Positions 13,393-25,385 of a stretch of 64,000 nucleotides of DNA are shown piece by piece. The stretch spans positions 45,965 through 109,964 of the forward strand of contig VWPU01017683.1 in the NCBI GenBank assembly GCA_013398955.1, written 5' to 3'. Source of the DNA: Callaeas wilsoni (taxonomy: Eukaryota; Chordata; Aves; Passeriformes; Callaeidae). Position 1 is the stretch's first letter. Every line of letters starts with the position of its first letter. The position numbers and the translations under genes were made by a program. The notes beneath the pieces were generated by a model that did no database searches, was not told the origin of the DNA, and saw nothing but the letters and a program-made list of their open reading frames with translations.

Positions 13393-14229
13393 CTGGGACA
13401 AGGGAAGAGGTAAGCCACAGCAAGCCAAAGGAGCCCCGCTGCTGCCCCTTTCTTCACCAGAGACATCAGGGCAGCACTAGAGCCACTAAAGCCACCTGCT
13501 CCCAAGCAGTGCCCCTGTAGCAGCCTGGGGGCTTCTGCTTTGCCCTTCTGCCAGCAGCACCCACACCAAGGAGGCAGGAGGAAGCAGAAGCCTCCAGCCC
13601 ACTCCCCTCAGGGCCCTCAACAGGGTACCCAGCCTGTGAGAAGCCAGGATTCACTGGGAAGATAGTGCTGTGTGTGCTGCACATGAGCAAGTTTCGATCA
13701 TTAATCACCCCGCTCTTATTTCTACAGAGCAGGCAAGCTGCATACAGTGGCCTTGAAGAACAATCATTCTTTCCTGCCTGCACCAAGTATTTGCTTGATT
13801 GTTTTTGCCACCAAAAGCAGATACAGTTAAAGTGCTGCTGGTCAGGTACAGGAATTAGGTGGGCATTTTTCTCCTCTAACAGGTGCTATCAATAACAGCT
13901 GTAAGCATTCCTCTCTGTAGTCCTATGCATGGTGTCTCCTCTGCACAGCTCACTGCTTCACTGCCACCCCCAAGCCATCCTGGGGGACTCCAGCAGGCAC
14001 TCTGTGCTGCTCCTTTTCAGCCTTTCCTCCCAGACACAGCCCTGCGTTTTGCCATCCAGGCAGAGCAGAGACAGGTCTCTCCCTGCATCAGCAAGCACAA
14101 AAATGCAACTGCTACTGCTAGAGCAGCACTCAGAGCATTTTCTTCAACTCAGATTCAGCAGGAGCAGACCCCAAAGGAAAGGGTCCTCCTAGGGACCTGT
14201 GCCCTCCCTACTCAATCAACACTTCTCAC
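13393..14229 (-). other. CDH22: Intron between coding exons 5 and 6 (837 bp)
   Basis: Phase 0 GT-AG intron, the shortest in the window. I see no distinct element in it. Confidence 0.92.
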
Positions 14230-14417
14230 CTTCTGTACCGTGATGACAGCCTCTTGGGTGTTGCTGTCCGTGGTGACTTTGAACATCTCCACCCCTTCCT
14301 CATCTTTCACTTGATACGTCATGTCCGTGTTCTCCCCGACGTCAGAGTCCTCTGCCTTCACCCTCCCGATGGCAGTGCCCACGGGGGCCGTTTCGACAAT
14401 GCTGAACTGATACATCT
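14230..14417 (-). CDS. CDH22: CDH22 coding exon 5: first part of EC3
   Basis: This 188-bp exon (standard type II size) has a pyrimidine-rich acceptor TTTCTCCTCCAG and donor GTGAGA at 14229. It enters in phase 1 and exits in phase 0 after codon 332. It encodes KMYQFSIVETAPVGTAIG and then the EC3 calcium motif region AEDSDVGENTDMTY (residues 291-304). It ends in strands containing MFKVTTDSNTQEAVITVQK. The short DEEGVEMF loop (309-315) is a natural place for length variation between species. Codon 270 is completed correctly across the junction, supporting both splice calls. Confidence 0.96.
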
Positions 14418-15369
14418 CTGGAGGAGAAATAGGTACCAAGGTCAGTGCTTCTGCCTTAGAACCGGCCCCAGCCTCCACACACCTCCCTGGGGCACCTTTG
14501 GGCTGTGAGGGTTGCTCAAACCCCACCGTGTCTACAGTCCAGAATGCCCCAACAGGAGAAGTAAATACACCAACCAAAAACAAGGGCTGAGGGAAGACAA
14601 GTGGGAAGCACTGACATTCCAGGTGTTGTGTGAAGTAAGGGCTGATTTCTCCTGCATGGACACTGCCCTGCAATCAGTGCTCTCATTCCTTGCAAAGATT
14701 CCTTTGCAATTTCTGATTTCTAGGAGATGCAGCCTAAGAGCTGAGCCTCCTCCAGCTGCAGCTGCTTCCCTGGCCTGCCAGGCTCCACAGTTGGAGTGCA
14801 CTGCAGAGCCCTCAGAGCCCACTCCTCGCAGCAGGATCGCCCTGCACCTTGTTTGGGGAGGGTCCCAGATCAGACACCAGCACCAGCCACAGGCCATTAG
14901 CAGCAAGCTGGAAAACAGAGCTGTGCTGTGACAAGGCTGCTGCCCCTGAGCAGTGTCACTGTCCTCGAACTGGGGCAAGGGTGTGACAGGCTCTCACACA
15001 GCAGCCAGGAGGGGCCAGGCCAGCAGCCAAGTCCCTGCCCCAGCTCCCAGGGGACAGCAGCATGGTGGACCTTGCTGGATTCCAGCTGCTTGGGGAGGGC
15101 TCAGGAAAGGGCCAGCTCTGCTCTCCTACCACGCAAGCCATGCTTGCTTCCAGGACCTGCACTGGAGCAGGGATCTGGCACCCGCTGTGCTGCCAGGCAG
15201 GGACGCATTCTGACCCAGGCCAGGAGCTGAGCATGCCGTGGTGCTTTGGTATTGTCACCCTGCCAGCAGCTGGAGTGGCCAAGCTGGCTCAGCCTGCAGG
15301 TTCCATCCCACCAGCCACAGGGAACCAGGACACGCTTCGGTGCCCACCCCCATCACCAGCGGGACTTAC
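14418..15369 (-). other. CDH22: Intron between coding exons 4 and 5 (952 bp)
   Basis: Short phase 1 GT-AG intron. I see no repeat, conserved-looking block or gene in it. Confidence 0.92.
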
Positions 15370-15537
15370 TCTGAGGGAAGCGTGGTGGGTTGTCGTTGAC
15401 ATCAGTGACTACGATGGTGACCGTGGTGGATCCGGACAGGCCACCCAGCTGCCCTGCCATGTCTGTTGCACGGATCACCACCTCGTAGCGGTCCTGTGTC
15501 TCGCGGTCCAGGTCTGCCACAGCTGTCCGGATCACAC
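15370..15537 (-). CDS. CDH22: CDH22 coding exon 4: second part of EC2 and EC2-EC3 linker
   Basis: This 168-bp exon (standard type II size) is phase 1 at both ends. The acceptor CAG is at 15540-15538 and the donor GTAAGT starts at 15369. It encodes residues 214-269 plus the first base of Lys270. It includes the EC2 LDRE motif (residues 223-226), the segment [20 protein letters not shown], and the canonical inter-domain calcium linker DVNDNPP (259-265). The final A of this exon pairs with AG of the next to make lysine before MYQFSI, the usual start of EC3. A 249-codon open frame runs antisense across this exon and its flanks but has no homology support. Confidence 0.96.
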
Positions 15538-18164
15538 CTGGAAACCAGCAGGACAGCTGAGCACAGGTCACAGAGCCACAGACAGGGTGAGGCTGGAAGG
15601 GGCCACTGGAGATTACTTTGGAGAAGATCCAGACCTAAACAGGATCATCTGGATCTCCCTCTTCACACTGGGCAGAAGCTCCATTATTTCACCAACCTTC
15701 ACGGCCCTTCCCTGGGCTCACTCTGGTATGCCCATGGAATCATATCTGGCAGTCAGATACAGCACCTGCATCTCCCCAGTGCACAGTAGAAGGGACTGTC
15801 ACCTCCCTTGACTGCTGGGGACACTCTCCCCACCCACAGCCCTGGTGCTTCCAGCTCCCTCTGCCACAGGAACACACTGCTGGCCACAAACAGTATCTGC
15901 TGAACCCCTTTGCAAGAGGTCACACAAGCAAAAGCCAGCTAAGGGGAGAGAAGGGCACTGGGGAGAAGAACAAGCCCAAGGGGCTGTCAGCCAGCCAGAA
16001 ACATCCCGAAAACCCTCCTGAAGCCCAGGAATGGCCACAGGCCCAACCTGCTCCCAGCAAGTCTCCTCATGATGAATGAAGCATGAGAGAGTCCCAACTG
16101 CTGCTTTTCCCACGGGCTACTGGCAGCTCCCACTGGGTTAAACCCTGGCACAGAGGAGGTTTGTGCTTCTCTCCAGGGTGACCGGGAGGTGGGTGAGAGA
16201 TCTGTAGGGGTCAGAGGATTGGTGGGGGCAGAAGTCACAGGAGGAGAGGACTCATCCTCACCCCCACCCAAATGCGGGGGCTGTGCTGGGGCCAGCCTCA
16301 AGGTCTGCTCTGTAAAAACCCAGGGTGAGTCACAAAACCCCTCTGGCACAGATCTGCAACAGCCCACTTATCCTGATCTGCTGAGCAGGAGCCAGGCTTG
16401 CTGCAGCACCCCTTACAGAACAGGGGTGTCCCCAGCCCAGGCTCCATCTCCCAGGTGCTGTGGCCCGGGCACACCTGAGGGGGAACCTGTGTGATTTGGA
16501 GAAGGGGGGCAGCACATTTCTAAAAGTCTGTCTGCACAAAACCCCTCATTTTCAAGTGTCCTTCTAAGTTGAGGAGACCAGAGATGACAAAACACATGCT
16601 CTGTGTCAGAGAATGCACTGGAGCTTAACAAAATGAATGGTATGGTAGTACTTCTTACAAAAGTAAGTCTCTTAAAACCAGTGTTTATAGGTCTCCAGTA
16701 TTCAGCTGGGATTGGGGAAATGACCAGGACTAAAATATAAAGGAATGTAAAACAAGAAACAAAGAGCAGTAAAAGCCTAAAACCTCTGAATGGCAGAAAT
16801 TACCAGTCACCCACGACTGTTTCATTTAAATGGAAACAAAGTAGAGAAGAAACATTTTGGGGACGAAAGAAAGAAAAAGACGACTCTGCCCTGAGGGCAC
16901 TAGGGTCAGGAAGGAAGAGTGCCTACATGGATACAAGGTCATTAGCACCACATTCCAGTCCCACTGCAGCAGCAGCACCCCATAACAGACAGGAATCAGC
17001 TTAAAATCCCCTCCAGCTCAGTTTTTTAACATACCCACAGATTTAGACATTGTTCTATGTTTTTGTAAATCCTCTCTCTTCCAGGGCTTTCTGTTTAACT
17101 ATCAGCTTTACCTCCTCCTAGTATGAACTGCAAATTCATCTCGGCTTTGTCTCACCAGTAATCCTGCCCGGTGCTAGGGACGCCGGAGGAGGCTGCTGGA
17201 ATGGGTCTCCAGTGAGGGGTCTGACCCAGAGGGAACAGGGAGCTCCCTTCTTGCTGAGCAAACAGTAGAGAATCATCTGAGCACCTTGTGACCATTTGCT
17301 GATGTGCAGCACATCGAGCAGTGGCAGAGCATGGAAGCTCCAAGCACAGCAGAGGGAGAGCTGAGTTCCAGCAGGCTGCAAGGAGCCAAGATATGGCTAC
17401 AGGGATAGACCCCAAGGCTTCCAGGTGTCTGCCACAGCCAGCAAGTTTCCAGTTTCCCCGTTCACGTGCCCAGTGTGGCCTTGTGCACCTCCAGACAAGG
17501 GTTCACACCATGGAGCCACTGGTGCTGTAGCCTAAAGGCAGCCAGAAATGCCACTGAGCTGGGAGGATGAAATTCTTCCCCCTCGCCCTTTGCATGACAT
17601 TACAGGTGCAGCCAGAGCAGGCAACATTGTTCAGGAGACATTTATCACTCCTTCCTTTCTGAAACTAGCAATTACTCCAATGATTACCATTGTTAGTATT
17701 TATTATAAAGACATAACCACCATTTCAGATCTCTGCCATTCTCCAGATCTCATGGATAGGCACAATTATCACCCACTTTCCCTTGTCCCTCTGTCACTTC
17801 AAATTCCATAATTACCTGGCCTCCCCTGCCTTCAGTTCCACGGATAAGGGAGCAGGTGTTTATCCTGTGATGGGGCCCGGAGTCTGCTCTGACCCCCTCA
17901 TGCATCCCAGCTCTGCTCAGAGGAAGCCATTCGGCAAGGCTTCCCGCTCCACCTCACACGGAGAGGCAGAGGGGATGCAGGAAAGGGAGGCAGGATCGTG
18001 CCTCTGGCACCCATCCCAGCAAGGATGGCACCCATCACGGAAGACAGCAGGACCAGCCCTGCACAAACATCCAGGGCCCAGGGACCAGCCCCAGCTGCTC
18101 GTGCTGACAGGCCTCTCCTGCCACTCCACTGTGAATACAAAACCCTTATTTCTGGGCAAGCACT

Positions 18165-18350
18165 ATCTCATTGAAATTTAAGCAATTCTGTTAATTAACG
18201 GGGTCTGAAGCATTTTATAATGAAAATGATTCATGTCAGCACAATAGTGATGAATTGGGATGAGAGGGAAAAAGCCCATGCATTCACCAAGGCTGTAATG
18301 ACTTAACTGAGCTGCTCGTAATGATATAGCTCATAATACGCCATGCAAGA
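18165..18350. promoter_or_regulatory. AT-rich, TAAT-containing block in intron
   Basis: The block includes CTGTTAATTAACGG, ATTTTATAATGAAAATGATT and GTAATGATATAGC, flanked by GC-rich sequence. No repeat family is recognised. Candidate conserved noncoding element. Confidence 0.3.
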
Positions 18351-19529
18351 TGGGAGGAAAGTGCTCAGGCACTTCCCAGAACACCTCCAAGGTCACTTGT
18401 CCCAAAGGGGAGCGAGTCCAGGCCATTTGGCACATACAGAGTAGGGTGAATGTCCCCAGCCAACTCCTGTTCTTCCAGCAGCACAAGGCAGACAAAATCT
18501 CTGCCTGTGGCAGGGGTGGAGACTGATCAGAAACTCCCTCTCATGGTGTTGTGTATCCGGCCCATCCTGGAAAAGTGGAGTTCTGCTGCAGACAAACTGC
18601 CCGGTGCCCCAGACCTCCAGGAGCCCCAGCTGGATTGTCACTGGGACACTATTCCCAAATTGCATGGGCCACACCAGGCCACCAGCCCAAGAGTCAGGCT
18701 GGTTTTGTGTTCTGGGCTGAGGTACCACTCAACCACTTGCCAATGGCCATGGCAAATCAGGGTCTCCACACACGCTCCACATCCATGTGGCACTACGGGC
18801 ACTGCCTTACACAGCCACCAGCAGCAGACCCGCATGGTCCCGTCTTCCAGAGCCAAGATAGTCTCTGCTCCCAAAACCTGAGCCCCAGGGACTCTGCAAA
18901 GAAGCTGCAAGGCATAGGGACAGACCTTCCTCAAGGCTGTACAGAGAGCACAGAAGTCATTGCTATCATCTCCCAAGATTCACCTTCTTTCCAGCTGGAA
19001 AAACTGACAAACTTTGTCTTTCCCAGACACCGCTAACAAAGCAAGAACAACCTCGAGCTCAGACTTGTCTCCCCCGTTCTTGTCAGTATCTGTTATAGCT
19101 GAATAATGTGGACACATGGTGGCATACCCTCTGGTACAAGGCACATGTGGCTTTCCAGCATGATCCAGATTAATCAGTATAATTACCAGGCAAGGGGACA
19201 CTTACAGCATCGCATAAATACCACTGAATGTGCTCCAACGGCAGACTCTCTTCGGGTGATAAAAACAAAGCAGGACAAAGCACTCAGCAGGTAACTGCCT
19301 TCCAGGAATCCCATCATTATGGGCTTTGCTCTGCTCTCAGGTACTTCTAGGTCAGACGTCCACATCCTCAGAGACTGACTGGACAGGGCACCTTCCAGCT
19401 GAGGGCAGGAGGAGCAATAAGCCAGGAAGGCATGGAGTAACAAACAGGGACCTGGTCCATCTACAGCTCAAAGCAGGCAGTCTTCAAAGGTAGATGAGAT
19501 TACTCTGGGCCATAAAATAGTCAAGTTTT

Positions 19530-19670
19530 TAGTATCTCCAGGGATGGAAATGCCACCATCACGGAAGACAAGCCTTGTCTTCCTGCCATTTGGGTCTTTT
19601 TACTGTGCATGCCTGAGAAGAGTCTGGGTCTGTCTTCTCTATCCCCCTCCTATTTAACTGGATAAAACAG
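19530..19670 (-). mobile_element. Probable CR1 LINE fragment, antisense orientation
   Basis: The plus strand shows CTCCAGGGATGGAAATGCCA and, further on, CTGAGAAGAGTCTGGGTCTG followed by TCTTCTCTAT and CCCTCC. These resemble successive blocks of the complement of avian CR1 3' ends. The copy is diverged and truncated. Confidence 0.5.
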
Positions 19671-22600
19671 ATTAATTTCTGCCAGCAGCCTGGTCAGTTA
19701 GATCAAACTCATCTCTGCCTCAGGCCAGGAATGGCAAGGCACCTGCCAAACAGACTGCAGATTCCTCACCTGTGCCCTCACCTGCCTGCAGGGACACAGA
19801 AATACCAATGTATCTGCCAAGACACGAGTGCTGCTGGAAGCACACATCCTGGAGGAGGTCAGCCCCTGCAGAAGAGGTCTTAGCCCCAAGAACCAGCACT
19901 TCAGCCACCCTCCAGCCCCTCATCCTGCCCTTCAGCTCAGCATAATTTGGGAGGCAGAAGCTAGAGGTGGTCTGAGTGAGGTATGAGGCACAAGGGTCAG
20001 GAGGTTCATGGAGCACCTAACAAGGGCTTGTTCCAGGCTAGAATCAGCCTTGCCCATGCCAGTGCAGAGACAGCACACTCACCCTTCCTCTGTCCCTTCT
20101 TTTAGCAGCTAAGTCCCGCATCATTTAACATTAATTCCCTTGGCATATTAGTAGATACGCTCTAATTTCCTCAAGATGACCAAACATACAATTTGGTCTC
20201 AAATCAGCTGAAGCTCCTGCACCAGTCTCAGAAAAGGGCTGTTAATGTTCAATCTTGCTAACAAGAGGCATCCCCTTAAATAAATGTGGCTTCTCTGCAG
20301 ACTCTTGTGCCCCGCACTCAGACTCCCCTGTGCCTGTGCACAGCTCTGATGGGTAAGGGACAAGGATGGGGCACAGACCTGCACAACCCCCATGGCACAC
20401 AGGAACACTGTGATACTGATACATCTGTGTTTCCAGGCACTGAGGAGCATTTTAAACAAACTGGCAACAGCAGCAGAGAAACGTGTTCTGCCTCCACCAC
20501 CACATCACACAGATCAACAGCTCATCAGCCCAGCTCAGTGTGCAGCAGGCTCCCAGACACAGCTCCTCTCCCAGTCCAGCTTTACTGCCTCAAGACCAGG
20601 GCTGTGGTCTGTCTCCAAACACAGCAAGGCTGGCAGGTAGGGATGAAACAACTGAGGACTGCACACAAATAACCATCAGCTTCATCCCAGCAGGCCAGTA
20701 TATCCATTCTTGCTCTCCCTGGCATAAAAAGCTCTAAGCCCTTACTGGCTCAGTCTTTAAATCAGGACACAGGGTCTAGAACTCAGGAGCTGGTTTAAGT
20801 CATTGCAAATGCCAGACTGCACTTCAAATACCCTCTGAGTCCTTCTGCCTTTTCCCTGCATTCAGCAGAGAGAGAGATTTGAAGAACAACCCCTTCCTTA
20901 CGGTAAAAAGCCAGGTTCCCTTGCACTCCCCCAAACTGACAAGCTGGCTTTTAAGAAAAGCGCCAAACATAATGAAACCTACAGTGCTACATGCCCTGGT
21001 TGCTCTGTAGGACTCAATATCCCTGCAAAGGGATGAACAAGACTGCTGGAAACAGGGGCACCAGGTTGTGGGGTGTTGAGCACTTTCAGGTTCCCTCCCA
21101 AGGAAGCCTGTGTGCAAGGGATCACAGGCAGCAGTGAGTCTCCAGCCACACTGCCCAGGGATAAGAAAGGGCACTGCAAAGGACATGGGAACAGACACGA
21201 GCAGGCAGGCACAGCTGCCTGCCAAAAGAGAGATTTGCCCCTATAAAGGTGAATAATCTGCAGTGGTATAGAGAATGCAGCATGAAAACAGAGCCTGTGG
21301 ATTTAAAGGCACAGATTTCTCCTCTCACGTAAACGCACTGAGTGCCCACACTCAGGTGCCCATCTCCATATCTGAAAAGCATAAGCTTGAAAGGTCTTGG
21401 TGACTATGAGATTCCTGGAGCTGGAACAGGAGCTGCCACTAAACTTCCCCCCTGTGTCACTCTGGGCAGAGCTGGGCTCGTGGCCCAGCAGTGGCAAGGG
21501 GGGCTCTGCTGTCAGGTTAGTGCTCTCACCCAGAGCCAACACCCACCACGGCAGCAGAAGAGGCTGTTTCCCACTGGAGGCAGCAGGGCTGAGCTGCGTG
21601 CTGGTCGCTGTGAGAGCACAGCCTCCTCAGCAGATCAGGGCAGCCACAGCACAGGCACTGCAGCTCACCTGCTGCAAGGAGCAAAGATCGGCTGCACCCC
21701 GTCTGAGCGAGGAAGGCAGCACAAAGCGTACAAAGCTTAATGCCTGCAGGCTCTTGCAACAAACCACGGGGATATTCTTACAGTTGGCAAAAAACCTTGC
21801 CTCAAAAGCTTGTGCATACAAAGCTCCCCCCTCACATGAGAAAAGTCTGCCTAGACCTTCAGCACACACAGGTGAAGTTCTTGAACCTGACTTGGGGTAC
21901 ATAACAGAACTTTCAGTCTGTGAAAGTAATCTCAAAGCATAAGAGTGGCTGGTGTATATGAGAGAAAGAAAAGCTCATGTGCATCTGCTGTGCTTTCTCT
22001 TCACCATCATTCAATTCTGGAATCTTCCTACAGCATAAATGCCATACTGCTGCTCCCACTATTCCAGCAGAGCCATTAGATGCTTGTCTCCCTCCAAAAA
22101 GACCTGAGACACTACAGGCATTCAGGGCTTACTGAGTGGCAGGACTTGGCATAGCACAGCATCCAGACAGTTTGGGTCTGCCTGTGAAAGGTCTATTGAA
22201 CACAAAATCCCAGCTGAACACTACAGCTGGTAACATCCAAGAACAGGAGACAAAGTCAGCTACGCATGGTCTATGTTCTGCACTCAAGCATGGAAATCAC
22301 TTTTGTACATGCCACACCTGTGCTATGACGGAGGGTGTGAAAAGAGCACAAGACAAGGAGGGAAGAAAGAACCTGTGCTGGAAGGAGTCAGGGGCTGAGG
22401 TGGTGTGCAAGGCAGCACATGCATGCATGGACCTGCAAGAAACGGCAGAGAAGGAGGTCAAAACCAAAAAGGGAAATCAAATTGTTCTTCATTACCATAT
22501 ATTATAAGAAATGTAACATGCCAGGTTTTTATAGTTCTTTTTATGGCCATTAATAACAATGGTGGCTCTGAGAGCTACACTGCTGCTATGGATAATTAAA

Positions 22601-23864
22601 TCTTATGCTCAGGGCAGAAGCTGGGCCACCCCGGGCAATCAGACCTGGATTCCCCTGTGCAGCATAAAGATTTATTCTAACAGAATAAGAGTGGGAGCAG
22701 GTTGGGGTGTGCTTGGATGGATATGATGACACCATGTGCCCCCGCAGCACCGCTGACAGAGGGGCACAGGACAGGCTGCAGCCACAACCTGAGTGGCTGA
22801 TGGGCAGAGCTGCAGCCCTGCAGTGCTGGTGAGGCAGCTGCCACAGGCTTTTTGCAGCTCAGACATCGCCAGTCAGCCCCAACACCTGTGTTAGCAGCCA
22901 GATATCCTGGAAACAGACGTGCTCAAGAGGGGAAGAAGTCTTCTGCAGACTGTCAGCAATTTTGCATTTATGAAACACGAGCAAGTAAAACAGTAAATCA
23001 ACCCCCCAGTGTATGAAACAGCCAGCTTGAGAATTAAGACACAAAAAGTCAAGGAATCAAGAAGCTTGGATTCCCAGAGTGACATTAATTCTCACCACAG
23101 TCCCACAGGGCACATTTTAGTTTATGCCTTAATACAGAGCATTAATGCGGCAGGAAGCTGAGCCTCTGCACGTCCTGGCTTGTGCAGTTTGCTCCCAGTG
23201 GTCCTTCTGCATTCTAGCAGCCAGACTTCCACTCACACAAAGCTGTCTCAGATTGACAGGATCTCACGTGCACCTGAATTTTCAGTGTTTAGCCTATTGT
23301 TCCTAGACACACAACATAAAACAAAGCAAATCTGGGAGAGAAGAGAGCCCAGCAACAGCTCCTGAGCAAGGGGTGGGTACAGTCCCAACCTGGGGCTTGT
23401 GCCCTCTCCCCACTGCACCAGCCTCTGTCCGGACAAAGGCATTTCCCACCATATGCCACAATGCTGATGTCAGGTGTGTGTAGGAGCTCCCAGACTCCCA
23501 AATCTGAGCCTTCCTCCAGCAGCAGCCAGGCTGGTGGCAGAGCTGGGGATGGGACCAGCTTCCCCACGTGCACCAGAGCATTGTCAGGAGGTTCAGGGTT
23601 TCTTACAGATGCAGAGGCTCAAGCACACAGACCTTCTTTATACTCTCCTTACACCAGAATCTCCAAACAAATTTCACTCTGACTTACATAGAAACAGCCT
23701 TAGAAAATATCTATCAGCACACAGATAAGCCTGACAGACACTTGGTACTTCAGCCCAGGGGTTGATCTCATTCCATGCCACTGTGGTTCAGCCATAGGGT
23801 GGGGAGGACTTTGCTGTCCAGTTTTCCAACACAAGCTGCAGCTCCTCAGCCTGCTTGTCCTTCG

Positions 23865-24260
23865 ACAAATTTTTATTAAACTATAGGCACTTTACTGCAT
23901 GCTTTGTGCCTTAAATATCCCTTATTAGCATTTGAGTGTCTTCCCTCCTTAGCAAGCTTGTGAGGCTCCCATTAAGGGTAATGAGAGTCAAACTCCTGAG
24001 AGGCAAGGAGAATATATACCCCAACATCTCCTGGTTATGGTCTACTCTAACCAGTATGTCAGAGCATCATCTGCCAGGGATTTATTACAGAGGCATTTTA
24101 CAACAGGCTCTATTATAAGTTATTAAGGAATGGAGCAGCTTCTACTGTTCTTTCATTAAATATTAATAGAACATTTATAAACCTATCCTTAATTTAAAGT
24201 GTTACCTTTAATCAAAGCCCTGGTGATAACGATGCAGCCTTTGGTAAGGCCCCTTTGGTA
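23865..24260. promoter_or_regulatory. Large TAAT/ATTA-dense block next to coding exon 3
   Basis: About 400 bases carry many ATTA/TAAT cores (for example CATTAAATATTAATAG and CCTTATTAGC), plus a TCF/LEF-type ATCAAAG at 24211-24217. It ends about 320 bases from exon 3. The low CpG, high AT content contrasts with both flanks. Candidate enhancer; no sequence conservation could be tested. Confidence 0.35.
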
Positions 24261-24575
24261 GTATTTAAACCTTCTACACTGAAGTTTTATGTGCCTGTGG
24301 AGGCATTCCTGCTCCAGGCAGAGAGGAGCTCTGGCCAGTGCAGGTGCAGACCAGGCACTTTGGGCTGGCAGCTGCAGATCCTGCCTGCTGCAGGCAGGGC
24401 ATGGAGCTGAGCAGCAGCCTGAGCAGGGCTGCCGAGCTTCCTCTCCAACACCCCTGCCATGAGTATCCAGCATCAGTGGCCAGCAGGGAGGCACAGAGCT
24501 GCTGGCTCACAGCCATGCCCAGGACACACGGCCGCTGTCAGGGCTCCTGCCCCAGCCCAGCTGGGTGCTGCTCAC

Positions 24576-24695
24576 CTGTTTTACTGTCCACAGTGAAGTG
24601 CTGCTCCCCCTCCAGCACACTGTAGACTACCCGGGCACTGCTCCCATACGTGGGGTCGTCGGCATCAGAGGCCATCACCTGCATCACAGAGGTGC
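24576..24695 (-). CDS. CDH22: CDH22 coding exon 3: first part of EC2
   Basis: This 120-bp exon, the conserved type II length, is flanked by a CTGCTGCAG acceptor (24698-24696) and a GTGAGC donor starting at 24575. It is phase 1 on both sides and encodes residues 174-213 plus one base of codon 214. The split glycine codon 174 (G from exon 2, GC here) restores the frame exactly. The product begins [20 protein letters not shown] and carries the EC2 calcium motif DADD (184-187), then a beta-strand pair ending in HFTVDSKT. A phase 1-1 exon of 120 bp could be skipped without a frame shift, but that would destroy EC2 calcium binding. No ORF-length cue exists for such a small exon, so identification rests on protein similarity plus both splice sites. 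Confidence 0.95.
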
Positions 24696-25234
24696 CTGCA
24701 GCAGGGACAAGGAGGAAAACAGAAAGTCAGGGAGGAGTTTGGAAGAGCAACACACACCTCAGAGCGGGGCCCAACACTGATTGCTTGCAAACGATGAAGG
24801 AAAAAAGAACAGCTGGGTGCAAATGCAGCATCACCTCCCCACCTGAAAGCCAGGACTCCAAACACTGCTGCAAATGCCTCTGGTGTGCTGCAGAGTGGCA
24901 CAAGGGACAGGGTCCTGGGCCATCCTGGGGCAGGACCTGCTCTCCAGGAGATCACTGGTCTGAGCAGCTGGGAGCTTTTCTCCCAGTAGCCTTCTACTGG
25001 ACCATCTGGGAAGGAGCTGGAGATGCCATACTCACACCTGCCCTTCCTGTCAGCACAGGGTGACATGGTCACCTCCAGACCGTAGAGGGACCACCCAGCT
25101 GGGGCCTGACCCCTGCTGCAGCACCACAGAAGCAGGAAGACCTGCACAGGGACAACAGCCCCAGGAGAGGAAAGGCTTACACTTGCCCAGAGCCAGACAT
25201 AGCATCAGGTCCTCATGCTCTACACGTAGCAGGG

Positions 25235-25385
25235 CAGGAGGACTATAAATTGGATAAAAGTCCATCAAATGTCTGCAATTAAGTTATTGATTTTCAAGTC
25301 TGCCTCATTAAACTGGGTACTTCACTCCAACTGTCCCCAGCTGTGATGGCTTTAATTTGACATCATGTTCAATTTAACAAAAGCA
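25235..25385. promoter_or_regulatory. AT-rich candidate conserved element in intron
   Basis: Contains ACTATAAATTGGATAAAAG, CAATTAAGTTATTGATTTTC and GGCTTTAATTTGACATCATG within 150 bases, not simple repeat and not a recognised transposon. Confidence 0.3.

Larger units (their letters stand above)
15538..24575 (-). other. CDH22: Intron between coding exons 3 and 4 (9038 bp)
   Basis: Phase 1 GT-AG intron. It contains TAAT-rich AT blocks at about 18165-18350 and 23865-24260, and a CR1-like fragment at about 19530-19670. The rest is unremarkable GC-moderate intronic sequence with no supported gene. Confidence 0.9.

Noticed and set aside
15062..15811. 249-codon plus-strand open frame
   Set aside because: It runs antisense over CDH22 exon 4 and both its splice sites; explained by absence of antisense stops in the exon.
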